Shown in pieces: positions 18,763-26,030 of a stretch of 64,000 nt of DNA. The stretch's first letter is position 1; each line of letters opens with the position of its first letter. Below the pieces are notes generated by a model, which was not told the origin of the DNA, did no database searches, and saw nothing but the letters and a program-made list of their open reading frames with translations. The stretch comes from Pelomonas aquatica (GTDB taxonomy: Bacteria; Pseudomonadota; Gammaproteobacteria; Burkholderiales; Burkholderiaceae_C), in contig NZ_JAPPUW010000004.1 in the NCBI RefSeq assembly GCF_026712205.1, forward strand, positions 62,001-126,000. Direction: 5' to 3'. Made by a program: the position numbers and the translations under genes.

Positions 18763-19401
18763 TCAGGCGTCCGCCAGCACCCGCTGGACCACCGACACCC
18801 CACAGCCGGCCGCCTTGGCAATCTTGAGCATGCCCATGGGCTTCCCGTCGAGCCCTTCCGCCCGCAGCTCGCGGATGCGGGCCTCAACGCTGGCCGCGAC
18901 CGCTGGCCGGCCGATGGCCTTCCCTGACTTCGTGCCGTTGACCTTGGCCCTGGCGAGGCCGGCCCTGACGCGCTCCTGAATCATCCCGCGCTCGAACTCG
19001 GCGAAGACGCCCATCATCTGGAACATGGCCCGCCCGGCCGGCGTGGATGTGTCCAGGCCCTGCTGATGGAGGTAGAGGTCACAGCCCTTCGCATGCAGTT
19101 CCCCGAGGAACCCCAGGAGGTGCGTCAATGAGCGCCCCAGGCGGTCCACGGCCCAGGCTGCCACGAGGTCACATTCCCCCCGCGTGACGGCCTTCAGCAG
19201 CGCATCGAACTGGGGGCGATCCTGGCGGCCCTTGGCGCCGCTGACGCCTTCGTCCACGTACACCCCGACCACCTCCCAGCCGAGCCGCTGGCCGGCCTCC
19301 CTCAGGGCCTCTAGTTGGTTGTCGGTGGTCTGCTGGTCGGTGCTGACGCGGGCGTACAGGGCAACGCGGCGGGGCTTCTTGGTCTTGGTCATGGTCGGCA
19401 T
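18763..19401 (-). CDS. Serine recombinase (resolvase/invertase family)
   Basis: About 212 aa from ATG 19401 (19392 and 19428 are alternatives). The catalytic N domain begins RVALYARVSTDQQTTDNQ with the active-site serine in ARVSTDQ, followed by the conserved YVDEGVSG, RPQFDALLKAV and AWAVDRLGRS motifs and the long E helix (FAEFERGMIQERVRAGLARAK, in part). A C-terminal helix-turn-helix DNA-binding domain (LKIAKAAGCGVSVVQRVL) ends the protein. It belongs to the small Hin/Tn3-resolvase class. It is divergent from the Rha gene, and an inverted repeat spans the gap between them. Confidence 0.93.
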   Translation of the reverse strand: MPTMTKTKKPRRVALYARVSTDQQTTDNQLEALREAGQRLGWEVVGVYVDEGVSGAKGRQDRPQFDALLKAVTRGECDLVAAWAVDRLGRSLTHLLGFLGELHAKGCDLYLHQQGLDTSTPAGRAMFQMMGVFAEFERGMIQERVRAGLARAKVNGTKSGKAIGRPAVAASVEARIRELRAEGLDGKPMGMLKIAKAAGCGVSVVQRVLADA

Positions 19402-19411
19402 CGTGCCAGTC

Positions 19412-19508
19412 ACCCATACGGAAAGCAACTGGTTTTGGAATACGCAAGATTCGGAACCTGCTCCCTGGGGCCGAGGGCGCGATTTCGGCGGCAGGTTTCG
19501 GTATGGGT
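19412..19508. repeat. 13 bp inverted repeat flanking the recombinase/Rha divergent promoter region
   Basis: ACCCATACGGAAA at 19412-19424 and TTTCGGTATGGGT at 19496-19508 are inverted copies with one mismatch, 71 nt apart. The right copy overlaps the Rha start codon and the left copy lies 10 nt upstream of the recombinase start. Candidate operator or recombinase-binding pair. Confidence 0.5.
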
Positions 19509-19988
19509 CTAAACCCCGACCTTCGCAAAGAGCGGACGGGCAGGCAGTTCCCCACCACTACCTCCCTCACCATGTCCTCCCGCGAGATTGCGGAGCTGAC
19601 CGGGAAGGACCACGACAACATCCGCCGGGACATCAAGCTCATGGCCGAGGCACTTTCCCTCAGTTTTGAGGAAAAGGTCGAACCGTCCACGGGCGGGCGC
19701 CCCTCCAAAGTGTTCGCCCTTCCTAAGCGGGAGTCGCTGATCCTGGTCAGCGGCTACAGCGTGCAGCTTCGCGCGCGCATCGTTGACCGCTGGATGGAGC
19801 TGGAGGCTCAGGCGTCCGTGCCGGCCATCCCCAGGACCTTCGCCGCCGCCCTGCGCCTGGCGGCGGAGACCCAGGAGCGCCTGGAGGCTGCCACTGCCGA
19901 ACTCTGGGAAATCGCTAGCCAACTCGTTGATTTGGCAGGGATTCAGCATCAGGCAGGGGCGTCACCCAGCTCTAAACACCGGCCATAG
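19503..19988 (+). CDS. Rha-family phage regulatory protein
   Basis: 161 aa. The segment MSSREIAELTGKDHDNIRRDIKLM followed by LPKRESLILVSGYSVQLRARIVDRWMELE (two separated conserved blocks) is the Rha signature, a phage-encoded regulator/antirepressor domain. The last 50 residues form a helical tail. The first 23 residues may be non-native, since ATG 19572 would begin at the domain. It precedes a KilA-N gene, a common pairing in phage regulatory regions. Confidence 0.85.
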   Translation: MGLNPDLRKERTGRQFPTTTSLTMSSREIAELTGKDHDNIRRDIKLMAEALSLSFEEKVEPSTGGRPSKVFALPKRESLILVSGYSVQLRARIVDRWMELEAQASVPAIPRTFAAALRLAAETQERLEAATAELWEIASQLVDLAGIQHQAGASPSSKHRP

Positions 19989-20015
19989 CTAAACCAAGAA
20001 ATCAGCGTGGTCATC

Positions 20016-21008
20016 ATGACCACCGCACTGACCATCGCCTCCAGCCTCATCCGCCAAGACGCCGCAGGCCGCTACTGCCTCAACGACCTGCACAAGGCGG
20101 CGGGCGGGAATCCCAACGACCTCCCGGCCTTCTTCATGCGCCGCAAGGAGACCCACGGCCTGGTGGAGGAACTTCAACACCAGATTGCAGATTCGCAAGG
20201 TGGGTTGATGCTGGTCCCGCCCTTCAACGTCCAGAACGGGGGCAAGACGCCGGGCACCTACGTGGTGAAGGAGCTGGTCTACGCCTACGCCATGTGGATC
20301 AGCCCGAAGTTCCACATCCAGGTCATCCGCGCCTACGACTCCCTCATGACCGGCCGGGCCGCGCGCAAGGAGCCCGAGGTCCTGAAGTCGGTGGCAGTGG
20401 AAGGCCACGGCACGCTCAACAACATCCTGGAGCCCCGCGCCGTGGAGCTGGCCCAGCTGCCAGGCACCCCTCCTTTTTTCAACCTCACCCGGCCCGATGC
20501 ACGGGTCCACATGCCCATGTCTACAACGCAGTACGCCCGCCGCACCTTGGCCCTCAGGGGCACCGTCTCCCGCATCGAAGCACAGCTCGACCACCCGTCG
20601 AAGCTCTCCATTGCCTACGCCCGCCGATGGCTCAGGGACGGCCCCGCGAGAACGGGAGTCGATGCAATGGCCTCCGGTGTCATTCGTCGCTCCCTACAGC
20701 TCTACATGCATCACCTGAACCATCCCGACATCGACCCTGCCGACGAGGCCCGAGCGGTGCGGCGCTGCTGCTCCTCCCTGGCCCCCGACAAGGCCGACCA
20801 GGCGGCAGCCTTCGCCCGCCTTGAGGCCCTGGAGGGCGGCCCCGACATGCCGGCCTTCCCCGAAGTCCTTCACGGCCCCAATAGCGGCGCGTACTGGGCC
20901 GCCTTCGATGCCCGCGTCGAGGAGACCCTGAAGCAACTCGCCCGGGAGAAGACCCAGCACATGCGCGCAGCCGGGCGGCGCACGTCCGGGAAGGAGCCAG
21001 GCCAATGA
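20016..21008 (+). CDS. KilA-N domain protein (phage antirepressor-like)
   Basis: 330 aa from ATG 20016 (GTG 20007 alternative). The N-terminal KilA-N domain reads from RQDAAGRYCLNDLHKAAGG to ELVYAYAMWISPKFHIQVIRAYD, the fold shared with viral APSES/KilA-N DNA-binding proteins. The C-terminal 200 residues are arginine-rich and unmatched to any family I know. It probably acts in lysogeny or element control together with the Rha protein 28 nt upstream. Confidence 0.85.
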   Translation: MTTALTIASSLIRQDAAGRYCLNDLHKAAGGNPNDLPAFFMRRKETHGLVEELQHQIADSQGGLMLVPPFNVQNGGKTPGTYVVKELVYAYAMWISPKFHIQVIRAYDSLMTGRAARKEPEVLKSVAVEGHGTLNNILEPRAVELAQLPGTPPFFNLTRPDARVHMPMSTTQYARRTLALRGTVSRIEAQLDHPSKLSIAYARRWLRDGPARTGVDAMASGVIRRSLQLYMHHLNHPDIDPADEARAVRRCCSSLAPDKADQAAAFARLEALEGGPDMPAFPEVLHGPNSGAYWAAFDARVEETLKQLAREKTQHMRAAGRRTSGKEPGQ

Positions 21009-21051
21009 CCACGGCCATGCTCCGTGCGATGCACCGCCTACAGGGGGCACC

Positions 21052-21609
21052 GTGAGGCCGCCGGACACTGAACGGCAGCGTGCCCGCGACACGTTCGACC
21101 TTGAGGCCGCGATGTTGGCGCTCCCGCCCTGGCAGTTCATCCGGAGGGAAGGCGACAGCCGCGCCAAGGGCTCCCGAGGCAGCGCGGGCCACCGCCTCCG
21201 TCCCGGCCTGACGACGAGGGCTTCCGACGGGTTGCTCCGCGAGATTGCCCGAGACACCCTCGCCGCCGTCCGCTGCTCGCAGAACTACATCGGCGCATTG
21301 CGCATCGTCCTGGGCAACCAAGCCCACGCCGAACAGTTCGGCTATCTGCTGGAGATGAACACGAGGACCGAGTTCGCCTCCGAGCGGACCATGCGAACCA
21401 TCCTCAGCCAGATGGATGCGGCCAGCATCACCTTCAGGAAGCAGGTTGTTCTCGGCCAGGGCCGTGTGCAGGTCATGCACTGCTACCGGCGTCCGCCTGC
21501 GAGACATGAGCCAGCCGAGGCACTGAATGCCCAGTGCCGGCGTACCGAGGGCGAGGACCGCTCTGGGTCTCTGCCGCCGAACATCGTCGAGGCGGACATC
21601 CCGCACTGA
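21052..21609 (+). CDS. Hypothetical protein (185 aa)
   Basis: Begins at GTG 21052, 43 nt after the KilA-N gene, in the same direction. Soluble and arginine-rich; the middle contains LREIARDTLAAVRCSQNYIGALRIVLGN and ERTMRTILSQMDAASITFRKQVV in two helical stretches, which suggests a DNA-binding or replication-accessory role, but no family is recognised. Confidence 0.5.
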   Translation: MRPPDTERQRARDTFDLEAAMLALPPWQFIRREGDSRAKGSRGSAGHRLRPGLTTRASDGLLREIARDTLAAVRCSQNYIGALRIVLGNQAHAEQFGYLLEMNTRTEFASERTMRTILSQMDAASITFRKQVVLGQGRVQVMHCYRRPPARHEPAEALNAQCRRTEGEDRSGSLPPNIVEADIPH

Positions 21610-21668
21610 CCGCCCCTCCTTAACGACGCAGTACCTAGAAGAAGGTCTCCCCGTAGTTGTTTCCTTCA

Positions 21669-21806
21669 ATGATTCCCAGCCGGCTTATCGACTGGCGCCG
21701 ACATGCTCTTGATGAGGTGCCACAGCAGCGGCCCGTCAACATTGACCGCGCCTGCTGGCCGACCATCATGCGGCTGGCGCCGCTGACGACCCCCGAGGAT
21801 CATTGA
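21669..21806 (+). CDS. Possible small protein (45 aa)
   Basis: ATG 21669 to TGA 21804-21806, preceded in frame by TAG so it cannot be a tail of a longer gene. Encodes a basic peptide starting MIPSRLIDWRRHALDEVP; about three quarters of third codon positions are G or C, compatible with real coding. No Shine-Dalgarno is seen. The stretch after it to 22104 (298 nt) holds no other convincing gene. Confidence 0.25.
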   Translation: MIPSRLIDWRRHALDEVPQQRPVNIDRACWPTIMRLAPLTTPEDH

Positions 21807-22104
21807 TCCAGGGAATCAAGGTCGGACCCTCGCTACTTCCCCACCGCAGCCCAGCCCCAGGGACCGCTGAAGCCAATCTGCGATAGCAGGGAACCTTCAG
21901 GCCCTCCTGGGGTGGGCTGCCTGTCCTGCCGGCACAGCCAAGCATTTCCATGCCTGTGTGCCCGGCCCCTGGCGGTCTGCATCCCGTCCTCGCGCTGCAG
22001 CTTGTCCTGCTGCTCGGTCATCCCCTTCTGACCGCTCCACCACTTCACCCCACAGCCGCCCCGCAAGGTGTCCCGGCTGGCCTATCCATTTCTGACCAAC
22101 AACC

Positions 22105-22770
22105 ATGAACCGCCTCTGCACCGTCCCCCACTGCGACCAGCCCACTGTGGGGCGGTCGAACAAGTGCAACGCCCACCGCCTGGCCCTTCGCCGCCACGGG
22201 CATCCGCTCCAGACCGGCATCAAGGTCACCGAGTTCGGCCCCTACCGGGAGGCCATCCGGCGCCTCTGGAGGGCCAACGATGCCTCCCCGCTGTGGGTCG
22301 TCATGAAGGCCCGTTGGGGCCGCTGCCTTGACCATGCAAAGACCGCCATCGGCGAGCAGGCCCGTGGGGTCGCCTGTAACCGGCACGAGGTCCGGGCTGC
22401 CGAGGAGCTGCTGCGCCTGGACAGCAACGTCCCCTTCGAAGACCTCGCCTCCACCTCGCTGGCCCTGTACGTCTACGCGGCAGACCAGCCCTACCGCTTC
22501 AGGAGCGACGACGCCTTCCGCTTCCAACTCGTGCGCAAGGTCCGGGGCCTCGACCACCTCGCTATCGGCAAGACCTGGAACCACAAGCGCCGGTCGATGC
22601 GCAACGTGTACCGCGACCTCCCGCCCCGCGTCGTTGTCTACCTGCATGGCTACCTCGGGGCTGTCTTTGGCGAGGCCGGCATGCTGCTGAAGGACCACGC
22701 GAAGACGCGGCCGAAGCTGGAGGCCACGGAGTCCCGAATGATGGTCAATGCAGTGGGCGCGCTGCGATGA
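22105..22770 (+). CDS. Hypothetical protein with N-terminal zinc-finger-like motif (221 aa)
   Basis: The N terminus CTVPHCDQPTVGRSNKCNAHR holds C, C, C and H in zinc-ribbon-like spacing, a feature of phage HNH-associated or DNA-binding proteins, followed by a helical body ending in arginine-rich segments (NHKRRSMRNVYRDLPPRVV). No catalytic HNH motif is evident. It overlaps the next gene by 4 nt. Function not recognised. Confidence 0.6.
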   Translation: MNRLCTVPHCDQPTVGRSNKCNAHRLALRRHGHPLQTGIKVTEFGPYREAIRRLWRANDASPLWVVMKARWGRCLDHAKTAIGEQARGVACNRHEVRAAEELLRLDSNVPFEDLASTSLALYVYAADQPYRFRSDDAFRFQLVRKVRGLDHLAIGKTWNHKRRSMRNVYRDLPPRVVVYLHGYLGAVFGEAGMLLKDHAKTRPKLEATESRMMVNAVGALR

Positions 22771-23237
22771 CCAGCGAGCCGCCCATTCACCCCCTGCCGA
22801 TGTCCCGCAAGGAGGCCCGTGCGGCCGGCTTCAAGACCTTCACGGCGCAACGGGCCTGCCACCTCTGCGGGTCGAGGCAGCGCACTGTCTACACCAGCGC
22901 CTGCTGCGGCTGCAAGGAGGTCGAGAAGCAGCGGGACAAAGCCCTGGTCGAGAAGGTCCGCACCCAGGTGCTGGCCTCCGCCCGCAAAACGGTCCTCCGC
23001 GAGCTGAACCGAGAGGCCCGCGATGCGGCCAAGGCTGCCGAGAAGGAGGCCAAGGCCAAGGAACGCCAAGCCGCGAAGTTGGAGGCAGAGAAACGGCGTA
23101 AGGCTCGGGCCCGTGCCGCAGCACGAGCTGCCCGACTCGCATCCGCACCCGCCAAACCGCAAGCCACCGCCACGGCGGAACCACCGCCCTGGGAAGGCTC
23201 CCCCAGCCTGGCGGACGACGCAGCGCCCTGGGACTAA
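22767..23237 (+). CDS. Hypothetical zinc-ribbon/coiled-coil protein (156 aa)
   Basis: A four-cysteine site (CHLCGSRQRTVYTSACCGC, CxxC spaced 14 from CxxC) near residues 31-49 is followed by a long charged alanine/lysine/glutamate coiled coil (about residues 60-125) and a proline-rich tail. It resembles small phage zinc-finger DNA-binding proteins. Coupled by a 4 nt overlap to the upstream zinc-finger gene, so the pair may function together. Confidence 0.6.
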   Translation: MTSEPPIHPLPMSRKEARAAGFKTFTAQRACHLCGSRQRTVYTSACCGCKEVEKQRDKALVEKVRTQVLASARKTVLRELNREARDAAKAAEKEAKAKERQAAKLEAEKRRKARARAAARAARLASAPAKPQATATAEPPPWEGSPSLADDAAPWD

Positions 23238-23350
23238 TCCAGGCATCTCCCTGCGCCCATCCCACCCAGGCGGCCGAGCAGGCGACAAGTGAGTGAAACC
23301 CCGGTGCCAAACTTCAAGATGCCGTTGCCAGTCGCTGGTAACGTGTCGAT

Positions 23351-23869
23351 ATGCGTTCAGTTGTTGCGTTCGTTCTCACCTTTGGTGCTTCCATCTTCCT
23401 GCTGGGGTGGATGTCGGAGGAGCTGCGCGTCCTTCCGAGGGGGCCTGGCTGGCTGGTGCTGTGCTTCATGCTGGCCTCGTTCAGCGCCCGAGCGTTTCGC
23501 AAAGGCGGAAAGGTAGACGAGTTGGGCAGCAACATGGTGGCGGTCGTTGCGGAGCGGGTAGCGCCCTTCGCGCCCCCTTCAGCAGCCGATGAGACCTTGT
23601 GGGCGCAGGCGGTGAGCGAGTTCGACGGGCCGGACCGCCGCCCGGGGTTGTATGCCAAGGCATTGGCGCATACGGCAGGCGATCATGACAGGGCGAAAGC
23701 CTACTACCTCAAGGCGCGCGTAGCAGAGTTGAAGACGGCCAACATTTGCAGGTCCTCCGCGAGCAGCGACGGGAGTCCAAAGCACAGTCCAGAAGGAAGC
23801 CAGCGTCAGCAGTGGCCGACAGATGGTTGTTCGTCGCAAAGGGCGATTGGGCGTCTTGGAGAGGGCTGA
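23351..23869 (+). CDS. Hypothetical membrane protein (172 aa)
   Basis: Two N-terminal hydrophobic segments (about residues 3-20 and 33-47) and a soluble part containing PGLYAKALAHTAGDHDRAKAYYLKARVAEL. That part resembles a short motif found at the C termini of many bacterial small membrane proteins (alternating A/Y/R around AKAxYxxxR). The last 40 residues (serine/glutamine-rich) look unlike the motif's usual end, so a frameshift near 23740 is possible. Confidence 0.45.
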   Translation: MRSVVAFVLTFGASIFLLGWMSEELRVLPRGPGWLVLCFMLASFSARAFRKGGKVDELGSNMVAVVAERVAPFAPPSAADETLWAQAVSEFDGPDRRPGLYAKALAHTAGDHDRAKAYYLKARVAELKTANICRSSASSDGSPKHSPEGSQRQQWPTDGCSSQRAIGRLGEG

Positions 23870-24109
23870 ATCGGGCGGGATGCTGGGGCTCAGGAGGCGA
23901 TTGGGCCACCCGCCGCCTCCCCTCGGCCCCGCTATTCGACGAGCGCGACGGTCGCCAGCCGCAGCGCATGCAGCGGCAGGTCCTGAGCGACGCCTGCCTC
24001 GGGCTCCACGTCTGTGACCGCACAGTCCGCTTCGTACAGCGTCCGCGCCTTGGTGCGACGCCAGGACCAAGAAGGCACTGGCAAACCTGGAAGCTATATC
24101 TTTTGTGCC

Positions 24110-24138
24110 TTGACGAGCGCTGAAGATTTTCCCACAAT
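24110..24138 (+). promoter_or_regulatory. Candidate outward promoter at the element's right end
   Basis: TTGACG (24110-24115), a 17 nt spacer and CACAAT (24133-24138) match sigma-70 at 5 of 6 and 4 of 6 positions. It points out of the element toward the manganese riboswitch about 130 nt downstream. The -10 box overlaps a candidate integrase arm site. Confidence 0.4.
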
Positions 24139-24160
24139 GCGCTCCGCAGAGCTTCCCACA
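24129..24160 (+). repeat. TTCCCACAA motifs at the right end (candidate arm sites)
   Basis: TTCCCACAA at 24129-24137 and TTCCCACA at 24153-24160, same orientation and similar spacing as the pair near attL. Confidence 0.45.
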
Positions 24161-24244
24161 CAGGACGCTCAGCAAAGCCGGCCAAGGATGAAAAGTTCAA
24201 CGCCGACAATCGGTTAGGAGAATTTCAAAGGATGAACCTCAGGT

Positions 24245-24264
24245 TCCTCCTCCTCTCCACCACC
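24245..24264 (+). repeat. attR (20 bp direct repeat)
   Basis: Identical to 14871-14890. It restores the original chromosomal 3' end of tRNA-Ala and is followed after only 6-9 nt by the manganese riboswitch. Confidence 0.88.
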
Positions 24265-24269
24265 ATCGT

Positions 24270-24375
24270 CATTGGGGAGTAGCCGCGCCGGACGTCGTCC
24301 GGTGGCTCGCGTCAACACACTTGGCCACATGGCCATGGCGCGCGCGGTGCACGACTTGGCAAGACCTTTGACCAT
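24270..24375 (+). promoter_or_regulatory. yybP-ykoY manganese riboswitch
   Basis: The conserved 5' block GGGGAGTAGCC (24274-24284), the middle CGTCAACACACTTGGCC (from 24310) and the 3' block GGCAAGACCTTTGACC (24358-24373) are the hallmark conserved segments of this aptamer class, which binds Mn2+. It is followed by a strong stem (GCGCCTCC 24376-24383 with GGAGGCGC 24395-24402) that may be the expression platform; no U-run follows, so control may be at translation or through Rho. The downstream gene is a predicted Mn exporter, the expected partner. Confidence 0.9.
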
Positions 24376-24443
24376 GCGCCTCCGGTTCGGCCGGGGAGGC
24401 GCGTGGTCGATCGTCTTCATCCGGCCAAGGAATCCGCAGCAGC

Positions 24444-25016
24444 ATGGAAGCACTCCTGATGTCCACCGGCGTGGTGGCCCTGGCCGAGATCGGCGACAAG
24501 ACCCAACTCCTGGCCTTCGTGCTGGCCGCCCGCTTCAAGCGGCCCGCCCCAATCATCCTCGGCATCCTCGCCGCGACCATCGTCAACCACGGCGCGGCGG
24601 GCGCGCTGGGCGCCTGGATCACGTCGGTGCTGAGCCCCGAAGTGCTGCGCTGGACGCTCGGCCTGTCCTTCCTCGGCATGGCGGCCTGGATGCTGGTCCC
24701 CGACAAGCTCGACGACGAGGACACCCGCATCAACGGCCGGCTCGGCGTGTTCGGCACGACGCTGGTCACCTTCTTCCTGGCCGAGATGGGCGACAAGACG
24801 CAGATCGCGACCGTCGCGATGGCCGCTCACTACCCGCAGCCGCTGTTGGTCGTGGCCGGCACGACGCTGGGCATGCTGATCGCGGACGTGCCCGCCGTCT
24901 TCGTGGGCGACCGCTTCGCGAAGAAGATCCCGATGAAGCTCGTCCACGGCGTCGCCGCGGCAATGTTCGCCCTGATGGGCGTGCTGGCGCTGCTGAAGGT
25001 CGACCGCTGGCTATAG
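24444..25016 (+). CDS. TMEM165/GDT1 (UPF0016) family manganese exporter
   Basis: 190 aa, six hydrophobic segments arranged as two similar halves, each with the family signature: ALAEIGDKTQL near residue 15 and LAEMGDKTQIA near residue 112. In bacteria these proteins (MntX/MneA-like) export Mn2+ across the inner membrane; the manganese riboswitch immediately upstream agrees. ATG 24444 has AAGG 13 nt upstream; ATG 24459 is an alternative start. The 3' end overlaps the convergent metR gene by 6 nt. Confidence 0.92.
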   Translation: MEALLMSTGVVALAEIGDKTQLLAFVLAARFKRPAPIILGILAATIVNHGAAGALGAWITSVLSPEVLRWTLGLSFLGMAAWMLVPDKLDDEDTRINGRLGVFGTTLVTFFLAEMGDKTQIATVAMAAHYPQPLLVVAGTTLGMLIADVPAVFVGDRFAKKIPMKLVHGVAAAMFALMGVLALLKVDRWL

Positions 25017-25934
25017 CAGGCTCACGCCGGCCAGGTTCAGCAGCGAGGTCTCGCGCATGATGCGCACGAAGTCGGCCAGGAAGGGCCGGGGCGCCAGCGC
25101 CTCGCTGCTGACGGCATGGAGGCGACCGGTCAGGCCCGGCTCGCCGATGCGCTGGCGGGCGACATAGCCACGCGCCAGATAGCCCTCCACCGCCCACAGC
25201 GGCAGCGCCGCCAGGCCCCGGCCGCTGGCCACGAGCTGCAGCATGGCCACCGTCAACTCGCTGGTGCGCCGCGGCGGCGTCACGCCTGCCGGCTTGAGCA
25301 CGCGGCGCACGAGGTCCAGCATCTCGTCGGGGACCGGATAGGTGATGAGCGTGTGCGCGGCGAAATCCGCCGCCTCGAGCCAGGGTTTGGCCAGCAGCGC
25401 ATGGCCCTTGGGCAGCAGCGCGACGATCTCGAAGCTGAACAGAGGATGCACGACGACGCCCGCTTCCTCGGCGTCGACGTCCGACACGATGGCCAGTTCG
25501 GCGCGGTCCTGGTGCAGCAGCCCGACCGGATCGGCCTGGAAGCCGGAGACGATGTCCAGCTCCACCTCCGGCCAGCGCTCGCGGAAGGCATCCATGGCCG
25601 GCATCAGCCAGTCGAAGCAGGTGTGGCATTCGACGGCGATGCGCAGCCGGCCGGCCGAACCGTCGGCCAGGCGGCGCACGTCGCGGTCGGCCTCATCGGC
25701 CAGCGGCAGCACCAGGTCGGCCAGCTTCAGCAGGCGCTGGCCGGCGGCGCCAAAGGCCAGCGGCTGGCTCTTGCGGGCGAACAGCTCGGCACCGTAATGC
25801 GCCTCCAGTCCCTTGAGCTGATGGGACAGGGCCGACTGCGTCAGGTTCAGCAGCTGCGCCGCGCGCGACAGGTTGCCGGCCTCGCGCAGCGCGACGAGGG
25901 TGCGCAGATGGCGTAGTTCCAGCGGCGTTTGCAT
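25011..25934 (-). CDS. metR: LysR-type regulator of methionine synthesis
   Basis: 307 aa. N-terminal helix-turn-helix (GNLSRAAQLLNLTQSALSHQLKGLE) and an effector domain with AVECHTCFDWLMPAMDAFRERWP, a block typical of MetR, which uses homocysteine as co-effector. It is divergently transcribed from metE with a 96 nt shared gap, the classic MetR-MetE arrangement, and should activate metE. Confidence 0.93.
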   Translation of the reverse strand: MQTPLELRHLRTLVALREAGNLSRAAQLLNLTQSALSHQLKGLEAHYGAELFARKSQPLAFGAAGQRLLKLADLVLPLADEADRDVRRLADGSAGRLRIAVECHTCFDWLMPAMDAFRERWPEVELDIVSGFQADPVGLLHQDRAELAIVSDVDAEEAGVVVHPLFSFEIVALLPKGHALLAKPWLEAADFAAHTLITYPVPDEMLDLVRRVLKPAGVTPPRRTSELTVAMLQLVASGRGLAALPLWAVEGYLARGYVARQRIGEPGLTGRLHAVSSEALAPRPFLADFVRIMRETSLLNLAGVSLL

Positions 25935-26030
25935 GAATGAAACTTGTGATTAATCAGAAAACGTTTCGTTTGAATCATAGCCAAGGATTGCCGATCATCA
26001 CGAATCGATTTCAGTATTTTTCGATTCAAC
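25935..26030. promoter_or_regulatory. metR-metE divergent control region
   Basis: 96 nt, much more AT-rich than its surroundings. Contains the palindrome TGATTAATCA (25947-25956) and several TGAA/TTCA half sites. I could not find a clean TGAA-N5-TTCA MetR box, so the operator is either degenerate or uses the palindrome. Confidence 0.55.

Larger units (their letters stand above)
23870..24244. other. Right end of the integrative element, no gene recognised
   Basis: 375 nt between the last element gene and attR. Open frames crossing it lack ribosome-binding sites and family resemblance. It does hold a candidate outward-facing promoter and two TTCCCACA(A) motifs described separately. Confidence 0.5.

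Noticed and set aside
23746-24123. 125-codon frame at the right end of the integrative element
   Set aside because: No ribosome-binding site, no family resemblance, overlaps the better supported membrane protein frame.
25935-26030. A canonical MetR box (TGAA-N5-TTCA)
   Set aside because: Half sites are present but none with the right spacing and orientation.
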